From Campylobacteraceae bacterium (GTDB taxonomy: Bacteria; Campylobacterota; Campylobacteria; Campylobacterales; Campylobacteraceae): a stretch of 5,106 nucleotides of DNA. This document shows, one piece after another, positions 1 through 5,084 of the stretch (its first letter is position 1; every line of letters begins with the position of its first letter). The notes beneath the pieces are model-generated. The model searched no databases. It worked only from the letters and a program-made list of their open reading frames with translations, and was not told where the DNA came from. The position numbers and the translations under genes were made by a program. The stretch covers positions 1-5,106 of the forward strand of contig JAIRQK010000144.1 of assembly GCA_031256525.1 (NCBI GenBank), read 5' to 3'.

Positions 1-356
1 GTCTGTAATGGTTGCCATGTTCCATCTTCTCTTGTGTTTTCTGAAGTTGCCAATGTTTCACCTGATTCACCTACTTCATACACCTGCATAATAGCACAAT
101 CTTTATCGTCCTCTTTATACACATAGCCATATCCAGAATCATCAACAGCAATCCAATTTTTTATATTGATATCTATAGCTTTACTAATTCTTGCATCTCT
201 TTGCTTTGCATAGTATGCAGGAACAGTTGAAACTGCGGTATAAACATCGTATTTTATTCCTGTTGCAATAGCATCATTTCTATTTCCACAATTATGTGGA
301 AGAGTAATTAATGCTATAAACGCTGCTAACAATCCAAAAACGAGATATTTTTTCAT
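1..356 (-). CDS. Exported protein of unknown function, C-terminus cut by window edge
   Basis: I do not recognise this protein. An open frame of 118 codons starts at ATG (354-356) and runs off the left edge without a stop, so it is partial. The first residues (MKKYLVFGLLAAFIALITL) form a short basic n-region and a hydrophobic core, as in a Sec signal peptide or N-terminal anchor. The sequence PHNC follows; C23 is not in a good lipobox. The mature part has two Cys in view (C23, C87), then an acidic/aromatic region (DDSGYGYVYKEDDKD, about residues 72-86) that looks like beta strands. The start is supported by GAGGAG at 362-367, five bases before the ATG. The gene begins 31 bp after the acyl-CoA ligase stop, so it is probably the third gene of the nhaA operon. 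A pseudopilin-like fold is one loose possibility, but the usual GFTLIE start is absent. Confidence 0.75.
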   Translation of the reverse strand, partial: MKKYLVFGLLAAFIALITLPHNCGNRNDAIATGIKYDVYTAVSTVPAYYAKQRDARISKAIDINIKNWIAVDDSGYGYVYKEDDKDCAIMQVYEVGESGETLATSENTREDGTWQPLQ

Positions 357-361
357 CTTTT

Positions 362-367
362 CTCCTC
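362..367 (-). promoter_or_regulatory. Ribosome-binding site of the partial exported-protein gene
   Basis: GAGGAG on the minus strand, five bases before the ATG at 354-356. It fixes the start of a gene that has no stop codon in the window. The block GAGGAGAAAA-x-ATGAAAAAA is nearly identical to the start of the lipoprotein gene at 4760. Confidence 0.75.
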
Positions 368-387
368 GAAAGCAATTTGATAAAGCT

Positions 388-2022
388 CTACATATTTCTA
401 TATTTTTCTCTTAACTCTTTTTTGTTTATTTTTCCAACACTTGTTTTTTCTAAAGATGGCACAAAATGAATTTTTAAAAGCATACTCTCTCTTGCCATAA
501 TGCCTTTTTTGATAAACTCTTTTGTGTGAGCGATTATCTCTTTTTCTACCGTTTTTTCATAGTCGCCTTTTAAAACCACAAGAGCAAGAGGTCTTTCACC
601 CCACCTCTCATCAAATACCGCAATGACCGCTACTTCACTAACGCTTGTATGTTGATTTATGATATCTTCAAGTTCTAATGACGATATCCACTCACCACCA
701 ACTTTTATAACATCTTTTTCTCTATCTGTTATTTTAAAATAGCCATTTTCATCACAGTTTGCAATATCGCCAGTATGAAGATATCCATTTCGCCATAGAT
801 TTTCAGAGTTTTTTTGGTCTTTTAAATAACCAGCTGTTAGCCAAGGAGAGCGAACTACAATTTCGCCAGTACTTACTCCATTATGAGGTACTTTATTCAT
901 ATTTTCATCGACAATTTCAAGTTCAACTAACCCCAATGCTCTTCCTGTTTTTGTTCTTATATTGACTTGTGAGTCAAAATCTTTTTCTAAATCTTTCAAA
1001 TCAAGCTGTGCCAAAGATAGAAAAGGACAAGTTTCGCTCATTCCATAACCAGCAAATATATCGATACCTTTTTTGAGTGCATTAATAACAAGAGCTTTTG
1101 TAAGAGCAGCTCCACCAATAATAACTTTCCATTTACTCAAATCAACATTGTCAATTTTCGGAGAACTTAAAAGCATATGGAGTATTGTTGGTACACAATG
1201 CGAAAATGTAACTTTTTCCTTGTCTATCAATTCAATCAAAATATCAGGTATGTATTTTCCCGGATAGACTTGTTTAACGCCCAAAAATGTTGCCATATAT
1301 GGAATTCCCCACGCATGAACATGAAACATTGGAGTTATTGGCATATAGACATCGTCTTGATGAAAACTCCCTTGACTTGCATGAGTTGATAGAGATACTA
1401 ATGCTCCTAATGTATGCATAACAAGCTGTCTATGGCTAAAATATACCCCTTTTGGCATACCTGTTGTTCCTGTTGTGTAAAAAGTTGTAGCTCTTCTGTT
1501 TTCATCAAAATCAGGAAAAATATACTCATCAGACTGCTCTTTTAAAAGTTCTTCATATTCGCCTATAAATGGGATAGTTTTTGATTTTGCATTTTCGTTA
1601 TCATCTGCAATTAAAATATAGTTATTTACCGTGTCAATTCTGCCTTTAATTTGTTCGATGATAGGTATAAAATCGCTATTTATAAACAAAACATCATCTT
1701 GTGCATGGTCGATTGTGTATAAAATTTGCTCGTGAGAGAGTCTTATATTTATCATATGCAAAACAGCACCAATCATAGGGATAGCAAAGTAACACTCCAA
1801 ATATCTATGAGAGTCATAATCCATAATAGCAACTGTATCACCCTCTTTAACGCCCATTTTTGTAAGTAAATTTGCCAGTCTATTAACTCTCTTTTTGAAC
1901 TCTTTATAGTTCATTCTAAAATTGTTTTTGTATACAATTTCTTGATTATCATTTCTTGCTATTGGAGTAAAAAGCAGGTTTTTTATTAAAAGCTGTTGCT
2001 TATATTGGGTTGAGTGTAACAT
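388..2022 (-). CDS. AMP-forming fatty acyl-CoA ligase (medium/long-chain, AlkK/FadD-like)
   Basis: This 544-residue protein of the ANL adenylate-forming superfamily should activate a fatty acid with ATP to the acyl-AMP and then form acyl-CoA in the cytoplasm. Visible motifs: P-loop YTTGTTGMPKG (182-192), FHVHAWG (233-239), GYGMSET (325-331), YLHTGD with the nucleotide-binding Asp (414-419), hinge ITDREKD (431-437), GGEWIS (442-447) and KTSVGKINKK with the A10 catalytic lysine K531. All core motifs are intact and the length is typical of the family. GGEWISS and the overall layout resemble AlkK-type medium-chain ligases; chain length cannot be read from sequence alone. The ATG start is preceded by AAAGGA (2029-2034) at six bases, and the stop is TAG. 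It lies 40 bp after nhaA in the same direction and is probably co-transcribed, unless the hairpin at the nhaA stop ends most transcripts. Confidence 0.93.
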   Translation of the reverse strand: MLHSTQYKQQLLIKNLLFTPIARNDNQEIVYKNNFRMNYKEFKKRVNRLANLLTKMGVKEGDTVAIMDYDSHRYLECYFAIPMIGAVLHMINIRLSHEQILYTIDHAQDDVLFINSDFIPIIEQIKGRIDTVNNYILIADDNENAKSKTIPFIGEYEELLKEQSDEYIFPDFDENRRATTFYTTGTTGMPKGVYFSHRQLVMHTLGALVSLSTHASQGSFHQDDVYMPITPMFHVHAWGIPYMATFLGVKQVYPGKYIPDILIELIDKEKVTFSHCVPTILHMLLSSPKIDNVDLSKWKVIIGGAALTKALVINALKKGIDIFAGYGMSETCPFLSLAQLDLKDLEKDFDSQVNIRTKTGRALGLVELEIVDENMNKVPHNGVSTGEIVVRSPWLTAGYLKDQKNSENLWRNGYLHTGDIANCDENGYFKITDREKDVIKVGGEWISSLELEDIINQHTSVSEVAVIAVFDERWGERPLALVVLKGDYEKTVEKEIIAHTKEFIKKGIMARESMLLKIHFVPSLEKTSVGKINKKELREKYRNM

Positions 2023-2053
2023 AAATTATCCTTTTTTTGTGAATATAACTAAA

Positions 2054-2083
2054 ATTTCAACATCAATTTTGTGATGTTGAAAT
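2054..2083 (-). terminator. 12-bp perfect hairpin across the nhaA stop codon; possible weak terminator or attenuator
   Basis: The arms 2054-2065 and 2072-2083 are exact reverse complements (ATTTCAACATCA / TGATGTTGAAAT) with a six-base loop. The hairpin spans the last codons of nhaA, and the TGA stop is the start of the 3' arm on the minus strand. Only TTTT follows before AGTTATATT, so as an intrinsic terminator it is weak. It sits in the 40-bp gap before the acyl-CoA ligase and may act as a partial terminator or as a stabilising 3' structure for the nhaA message. Confidence 0.5.
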
Positions 2084-3421
2084 ACTGTTTTTTGGCGTAA
2101 AGAAAAAGAAATACAACATAGAAACGATTGTAGCAACAAGCGATGTAAGAAGTACAGACAATGTTGCTTGGTCAGCTGTATCAGTACCAGCAAATGCGAG
2201 ATTTGATATAAGTATCGACATTGTAAAGCCTATACTTGCTACAAGACCACAACCAAAAATTTGCGACCAAGTTAAATTGCTTGGTTTTCTTGATATTCCA
2301 AAGAAGTCTAAGAAGTATGTAAATAAGAAAATTCCAAGAGGTTTTCCTATGAATAATCCTGCTGCAATTCCCCAGAATAATTCGTTAAATACAATGCCTC
2401 CATGAACTTGAACACCAGCGTTTACAAATGCGAAAACAGGCATAATGAAAAAACCGCTAAGAGGGTGCAAGTAGTGTTCCAATCTTACAAGAGGACTTTG
2501 TACTTCATCGTATGCTTTTGCAATAATTTCAAGAGCGTTGTTCTGTTTTGTATTTAACAATACGCTCTCTTGATTCTCCTCTTGCTTTGGAGCATTGGAG
2601 TAAAATACATTTACTGCAAGTCTTAAATGCTCTAAGAAACCAAGTCCATTTATTTTTGAGTGTATGGGGATAATAAAAGCAAGTATAACACCAGCCATAG
2701 TTGCATGGATACCGCTTTTAAGGACAAAATACCAAAGTAACCCCCCAACTAATAAATATGCAGTTAAAGATTTAACGCCTAAACGATTAAAAATTATCAA
2801 AATTAAAACAACAGCCACAGCCAAAGATAGATATGTGTATGATAGACTACCTGAATAAAAGATAGCAATTACTAAAATAGCACCAACATCATCTGCAACT
2901 GCCAAAGTAACCAAAAATATCTTTAGTTTGATAGGTATTCTAGAACCTAAAAGCATCAAAACACCAAGAGCAAAAGCGGTATCTGTTCCCATTGGAATAG
3001 CAAAACCTTTTTCAAAGCCACTTCCCCAAGAGACATATAAAAAAATCGCAATTGGCACTACCATTCCACCGATAGAGGCAAAAATAGGCAAAAGTGCTTT
3101 TTTAAATGTTGAAAGCTCACCAACTAAAATCTCTCTTTTTACCTCAAGTCCTATCATTAAGAAAAATAGAGCCATAAAGCCGTCATTTACCCAAAAATGT
3201 ATATCTTTTATAAAGCTAAAATCTCCAAGCGTTATACCAATCTCTGTATGTAAAAAATGGTAATACCAGTCTGAAATACCCGGGAGGTTCGCAGCCACCA
3301 TAGCCAATGTAGCAGCAATAAAAAGTAAAAGACCACTAAACGACTCTTTGTGTACAAACTCGCTAATGAAGTTGGTGACCTTTCTCGTTGAATCTTTTGA
3401 AGCTACTTGGTTTGTCTGCAC
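2063..3421 (-). CDS. nhaA: Na+/H+ antiporter NhaA
   Basis: Inner-membrane antiporter that expels Na+ (or Li+) in exchange for H+, serving sodium tolerance and pH homeostasis. The 452-residue product is a multi-helix membrane protein. It keeps the family signatures: GLEVKRE (91-97), GTDTAFALGV (145-154; D147 corresponds to E. coli D133), AVADDVGAI (174-182; D177/D178 correspond to the D163/D164 ion-binding pair), GIHAT (237-241), SPLVRLEHYLHP (309-320) and GLFIGKPLGI (355-364; K360 corresponds to E. coli K300). It is longer than E. coli NhaA (388 residues), mainly from a hydrophilic loop at about 252-310 and an N-terminal extension; both are common in longer NhaA proteins. The start is GTG (3419-3421), with AAAGGA at 3431-3436 and nine bases of spacing. 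The next in-frame Met (M41) lies inside the first helix. It is the first gene of a probable three-gene operon. Confidence 0.96.
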   Translation of the reverse strand: MQTNQVASKDSTRKVTNFISEFVHKESFSGLLLFIAATLAMVAANLPGISDWYYHFLHTEIGITLGDFSFIKDIHFWVNDGFMALFFLMIGLEVKREILVGELSTFKKALLPIFASIGGMVVPIAIFLYVSWGSGFEKGFAIPMGTDTAFALGVLMLLGSRIPIKLKIFLVTLAVADDVGAILVIAIFYSGSLSYTYLSLAVAVVLILIIFNRLGVKSLTAYLLVGGLLWYFVLKSGIHATMAGVILAFIIPIHSKINGLGFLEHLRLAVNVFYSNAPKQEENQESVLLNTKQNNALEIIAKAYDEVQSPLVRLEHYLHPLSGFFIMPVFAFVNAGVQVHGGIVFNELFWGIAAGLFIGKPLGIFLFTYFLDFFGISRKPSNLTWSQIFGCGLVASIGFTMSILISNLAFAGTDTADQATLSVLLTSLVATIVSMLYFFFFTPKNSISTSQN

Positions 3422-3430
3422 TTACACGGT

Positions 3431-3436
3431 TCCTTT
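3431..3436 (-). promoter_or_regulatory. Ribosome-binding site deciding the GTG start of nhaA
   Basis: AAAGGA on the minus strand lies nine bases before the GTG at 3419-3421. No ATG is available before the first membrane helix, so this site is the main support for the non-ATG start. Confidence 0.7.
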
Positions 3437-3535
3437 CTCTTTTAATTTTTTACATTACACTTTTTTATGTAATACTTTTTTGTTTACAAAGCTAAAATTT
3501 TTAAATTTTTATCTTTTATGGTTTTTCGTATCTAT

Positions 3536-3544
3536 ATTGTAACA
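3536..3544 (-). promoter_or_regulatory. Candidate extended -10 of the nhaA operon promoter
   Basis: On the minus strand this reads TGTTACAAT, an extended -10 (TGn plus TACAAT) identical to that of the lipoprotein promoter at 4789-4797. It would place the transcript start about 110 bases before the nhaA GTG. No good -35 box is visible at 16-18 bp, which is common in Campylobacterota. A second candidate, TATAAT at 3565-3570, lies just upstream, so the exact start is uncertain. Confidence 0.45.
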
Positions 3545-3636
3545 AGTTTTTTTCATTTTTTTGTATTATATTTGTTAAAGTTGAAATTTTTTTTAACTTT
3601 TTCCAAAAAATGCACCAAATCGTCAAAAATAAAACA

Positions 3637-3669
3637 AAATATTATTAATATTTATTAAATTATTATTAA
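3637..3669. repeat. Helically phased TATTAA boxes with an A/T palindrome
   Basis: TATTAA occurs at 3643-3648, 3653-3658 and 3664-3669, with starts 10 and 11 bp apart (one helical turn each). The first two boxes overlap a perfect 17-base A/T palindrome (3637-3653). The cluster lies roughly 70-130 bp upstream of the two candidate -10 elements of nhaA, so it could be bent DNA or a regulator site. Chance in A/T-rich DNA is a real alternative. Confidence 0.3.
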
Positions 3670-3725
3670 ACATATCATGGCAAAATTGTGTTTTGAATTT
3701 TTTGGTAAGAAAAAAATGAAGTTGA

Positions 3726-3748
3726 AAAAAATAGGATTTCTACTTTTT
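3726..3748 (-). terminator. Weak hairpin with U-run after the antitoxin-like gene
   Basis: On the minus strand a nine-pair stem with one G-U pair (arms 3740-3748 and 3726-3734, five-base loop) ends in a run of T, 23 bases past the TGA of the 68-codon gene. The stem is almost entirely A-T, so termination strength is doubtful. Confidence 0.3.
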
Positions 3749-3771
3749 CACTTTTTGGTACAAAACTACTA

Positions 3772-3978
3772 TCAAAGACCAATTTTTCCGAAAACTTCAT
3801 CAGTGGAAACGGCTTTTTCACCGCTTTTTTGAAATTCTCTTAAGGCTTTAACAGCATCATAATAATCTTCTAAATCTTCAAGATGTGAAGCAAGAGCATC
3901 ATATTCTTCTATCGCTTTTTCGTTTATATCATACGCAGGAACTATAACCCCTGCCTCAATTTCTTTCTCTTTTTTCAT
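3772..3978 (-). CDS. Orphan antitoxin-like protein (C-terminal part of Phd/YefM type)
   Basis: A 68-residue acidic protein. From the sequence VIVPAYDINEKAIEEYDAL (residues 11-29) onward, the order hydrophobic strand plus VP, EEYDAL, LEDLEDYYDAVKAL (33-46), short linker, STDEVFGKIGL (58-68) follows the end of Phd/YefM-family antitoxins, where the last part is the toxin-binding tail. The N-terminal beta/helix DNA-binding part of such antitoxins (about 30 residues) is missing; an in-frame TAA lies about 10 codons before the ATG, so it is not simply mis-started. The ATG has AAAGG about ten bases upstream; the stop is TGA. No toxin gene follows: the next 350 bp are non-coding. It may be a decayed remnant, or an orphan antitoxin that acts on a toxin encoded elsewhere. 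RelB- or DUF-type antitoxins have similar tails, so the family call is moderate. Confidence 0.6.
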   Translation of the reverse strand: MKKEKEIEAGVIVPAYDINEKAIEEYDALASHLEDLEDYYDAVKALREFQKSGEKAVSTDEVFGKIGL

Positions 3979-3991
3979 AATCTTTTTACCT

Positions 3992-4041
3992 TTGTCTGAT
4001 TTATTTAATTAATTGTCTATATTGATTAAGACAGTTTAATT
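3992..4041 (-). promoter_or_regulatory. Possible operator: two TTGTCT boxes and an inverted AGACA
   Basis: TTGTCT occurs at 3992-3997 and 4013-4018, exactly 21 bp apart (two helical turns). The second box also forms an imperfect inverted repeat with AGACA at 4029-4033, and the outer arms AATTAA (4007-4012) and TTAATT (4036-4041) extend it with a one-base asymmetry. The group lies directly upstream of the ribosome-binding site of the antitoxin-like gene, where an autoregulatory site would sit. A possible -10 (TATAGA on the minus strand, 4016-4021) overlaps it. No binding protein is identified. Confidence 0.35.
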
Positions 4042-4179
4042 ATTTGGTTTGTTGTATGCTATTCTATTTAAAAAGTTATTAATACCTGATTGTTTTTTTG
4101 TATTTTGGCATAAAAATACTATTATTGTTTTTAGTGAAAGTTGAGTTAGTTTAAAGCTGTTTGATTGCTGTGAAAAGGG

Positions 4180-4211
4180 TTAAGGACTTAGAAATTAGTC
4201 TAAGTCCTTAA
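4180..4211 (-). terminator. 13-bp hairpin after the lipoprotein gene, probable terminator
   Basis: The arms 4180-4192 and 4199-4211 are exact reverse complements (TTAAGGACTTAGA / TCTAAGTCCTTAA) with a six-base loop. On the minus strand the hairpin starts 12 bases after the TAG stop of the lipoprotein gene. The bases after it read CCCTTTTC, so the U-tract is short and displaced. Position and stem length still make it the likely end of that transcript, or a protective 3' structure. Confidence 0.6.
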
Positions 4212-4223
4212 AATATTAAAAGA

Positions 4224-4760
4224 CTATTTGCCTTTTTCTTTTATCCATTGGTCTACAAGGTCGTAACCACACACTCTTTCTTCAGTCCAAAAACTAAATT
4301 TTCTATCAAACTTCTTACTAGACGTACTATAAACTGATTCTCGACAATATTCTAAAGTTTTTGAATCAATCCATTTATCCTCTTTTTCCAACTCTTTAAC
4401 CCAAGCATCAGCTACTTTTTTACCATAAACACGCTCTGCAACGCTTTGAAGTTGTCCAAATTCTCTAAAAGGTATATACTCTTGCTCTCTCGTTCGTTCA
4501 ACCTTAGAAAAAAACTCCAGTTTCCCTTCTTTTACATGATTAGCCCACTCTTTTGTCTTTTCTAACTCCTTAACCCAACTATCAACTATTTTTTTGTCAT
4601 ACTTTCGTTCTAATATTTCTTGTGCAGTAGCTATTCCATCATATTTATTCATAGCAAATCTTAAAAATTCTGATTTGCCTTGCTTTAGCTCCTTGTTTTC
4701 ACAACCACTAAAAGCTAAAATAGCTAAACCTAATATTAAAATTGTTAAAACTTTTTTCAT
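4224..4760 (-). CDS. Putative lipoprotein with three copies of an ER-x-Y-x-KK-x-V-x-x-WVKE motif
   Basis: No family is recognised for this 178-residue protein. The N-terminus (MKKVLTILILGLAILAFSGC) is a lipoprotein-type signal peptide ending at C20; the -3 residue is Phe, a less common but tolerated choice, so periplasmic membrane attachment is likely. The mature part is charged, rich in Lys/Glu/Trp and mostly helical in appearance. One motif occurs three times: ERKYDKKIVDSWVKELEK (51-68), ERVYGKKVADAWVKELEK (109-126) and a weaker ERVCGYDLVDQWIKEKGK (161-178). The first two share 13 of 18 positions; the third matches the first at 8 of 18. The units are 58 and 52 residues apart, so the protein looks like a triplicated roughly 55-residue domain. 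C139 and C164 in the last unit could form a disulfide. The ATG has GAGGAG (4766-4771) at five bases. The gene appears monocistronic, with its own promoter and 3' hairpin. Confidence 0.85.
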   Translation of the reverse strand: MKKVLTILILGLAILAFSGCENKELKQGKSEFLRFAMNKYDGIATAQEILERKYDKKIVDSWVKELEKTKEWANHVKEGKLEFFSKVERTREQEYIPFREFGQLQSVAERVYGKKVADAWVKELEKEDKWIDSKTLEYCRESVYSTSSKKFDRKFSFWTEERVCGYDLVDQWIKEKGK

Positions 4761-4788
4761 TTTTTCTCCTCAGAAATAAAATTTGTGC

Positions 4789-4817
4789 ATTGTAACATAA
4801 AAAAGATATTAATTCAA
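4789..4817 (-). promoter_or_regulatory. Sigma-70-type promoter of the lipoprotein gene
   Basis: On the minus strand the -35 box TTGAAT (4812-4817) and the extended -10 TGTTACAAT (hexamer TACAAT at 4789-4794) are separated by exactly 17 bp. Transcription should start near 4782, giving a leader of about 20 bases that contains the GAGGAG ribosome-binding site. This is the clearest promoter in the window. Confidence 0.75.
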
Positions 4818-4830
4818 TATATATATATAT
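4817..4830. repeat. (AT)7 dinucleotide tract abutting the lipoprotein promoter
   Basis: Seven AT units end on the first base of the -35 box of the lipoprotein promoter. It occupies the UP-element position. Slippage would change the sequence upstream of -35 without altering the -35/-10 spacing. Confidence 0.8.
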
Positions 4831-4904
4831 CTAAATGGTTATAATATATATGTGTGTAAAATGGTGTGTTAATGAAAAGTGTAGACTTTTGTGGATGGTG
4901 GCGA

Positions 4905-4927
4905 AAAATAGGGCATTTTGCTATTTT
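4905..4927 (-). terminator. Weak hairpin downstream of the tRNA gene
   Basis: Arms AAAATAG (4905-4911) and CTATTTT (4921-4927) pair perfectly around a nine-base loop. On the minus strand the second arm runs into a T run (five T) about 80 bases after the tRNA 3' end. It could end the tRNA transcript, but the stem is short and A-T rich. Confidence 0.3.
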
Positions 4928-5007
4928 AAGTAGTTGGTGTTTGTATATGCTCTGTATCTGAAGTGTTATAGAATTGGGCTAAATTAGTAATGTTTCAGTA
5001 GTGTAAG

Positions 5008-5084
5008 TGGTGGGTCCTGCAGGACTCGAACCTGCGACCATCCCGTTATGAGCGGGATGCTCTAACCAACTGCGCTAATGGCCC
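5008..5084 (-). tRNA. tRNA with CAU anticodon: elongator tRNA-Met, or tRNA-Ile2
   Basis: A 77-base cloverleaf with encoded CCA can be folded: acceptor GGGCCAT/AGGACCC, D-arm GCGC/GAGC with loop AGTTGGTTA, anticodon stem TCCCG/CGGGA with loop CTCATAA (anticodon CAU), five-base variable loop, T-arm GCAGG/CCTGC with loop TTCGAGT, then A73 and CCA. It is not the initiator: position 1-72 is a G-C pair and the three G-C pairs typical of the initiator anticodon stem are absent. CAU is read as Met, or as Ile if C34 is changed to lysidine by TilS; the sequence alone does not decide. Oddities: the acceptor stem has two mismatches (C4/A69 and A6/G67) and the D-stem has a G12/A23 mismatch. The promoter would lie beyond the right edge of the window. 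Confidence 0.9.

Larger units (their letters stand above)
3422..3771. other. 350-bp A/T-rich non-coding region upstream of nhaA
   Basis: I see no credible gene on either strand here. The stretch is rich in A and T runs, including eight consecutive T at 3587-3594. It holds candidate -10 elements for nhaA, a short inverted repeat near the ribosome-binding site (ATTACA 3454-3459 / TGTAAT 3468-3473), a 17-base A/T palindrome (3637-3653) and three TATTAA boxes spaced 10 and 11 bp apart. A weak hairpin past the antitoxin-like gene lies at 3726-3748. I found no toxin remnant after the antitoxin-like ORF. Confidence 0.7.

Noticed and set aside
759..1389. Several plus-strand ORFs of 64-70 codons across the acyl-CoA ligase gene
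   Set aside because: They are antisense to a gene with complete family motifs and have no ribosome-binding sites or recognisable products.
2664..3542. Plus-strand ORFs of 64-111 codons across nhaA and its upstream region
   Set aside because: They are antisense to conserved nhaA codons, or lie in low-complexity T-rich DNA. Their residue content mirrors the opposite strand.
3544..3561. Short minus-strand reading frame beginning ATGAAAAAAAC near the nhaA promoter, considered as a leader peptide
   Set aside because: It is only about 15 codons, lacks a ribosome-binding site and overlaps the candidate -10 element.
3422..3771. Search for a RelE/ParE/Doc toxin remnant downstream of the antitoxin-like gene
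   Set aside because: Stops are frequent in all frames and no conserved toxin motif is visible.
4100..4119. Hairpin GTATTTT / AAAATAC in the spacer between the lipoprotein and antitoxin-like genes
   Set aside because: Only seven A-T-rich pairs, with no T run after it on either strand; it is expected by chance in this composition.
4594..4779. Plus-strand 61-codon ORF opposite the start of the lipoprotein gene
   Set aside because: It is antisense to the signal peptide and first repeat of a gene with a clear promoter, ribosome-binding site and terminator.
4872..4961. A 29-codon plus-strand ORF starting MKSVDFCGWW, with a TATAAT at 4840-4845 upstream
   Set aside because: No ribosome-binding site, no -35 box, and unusual Trp/Cys-rich composition; it overlaps the downstream region of the tRNA on the other strand. 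It is probably chance.
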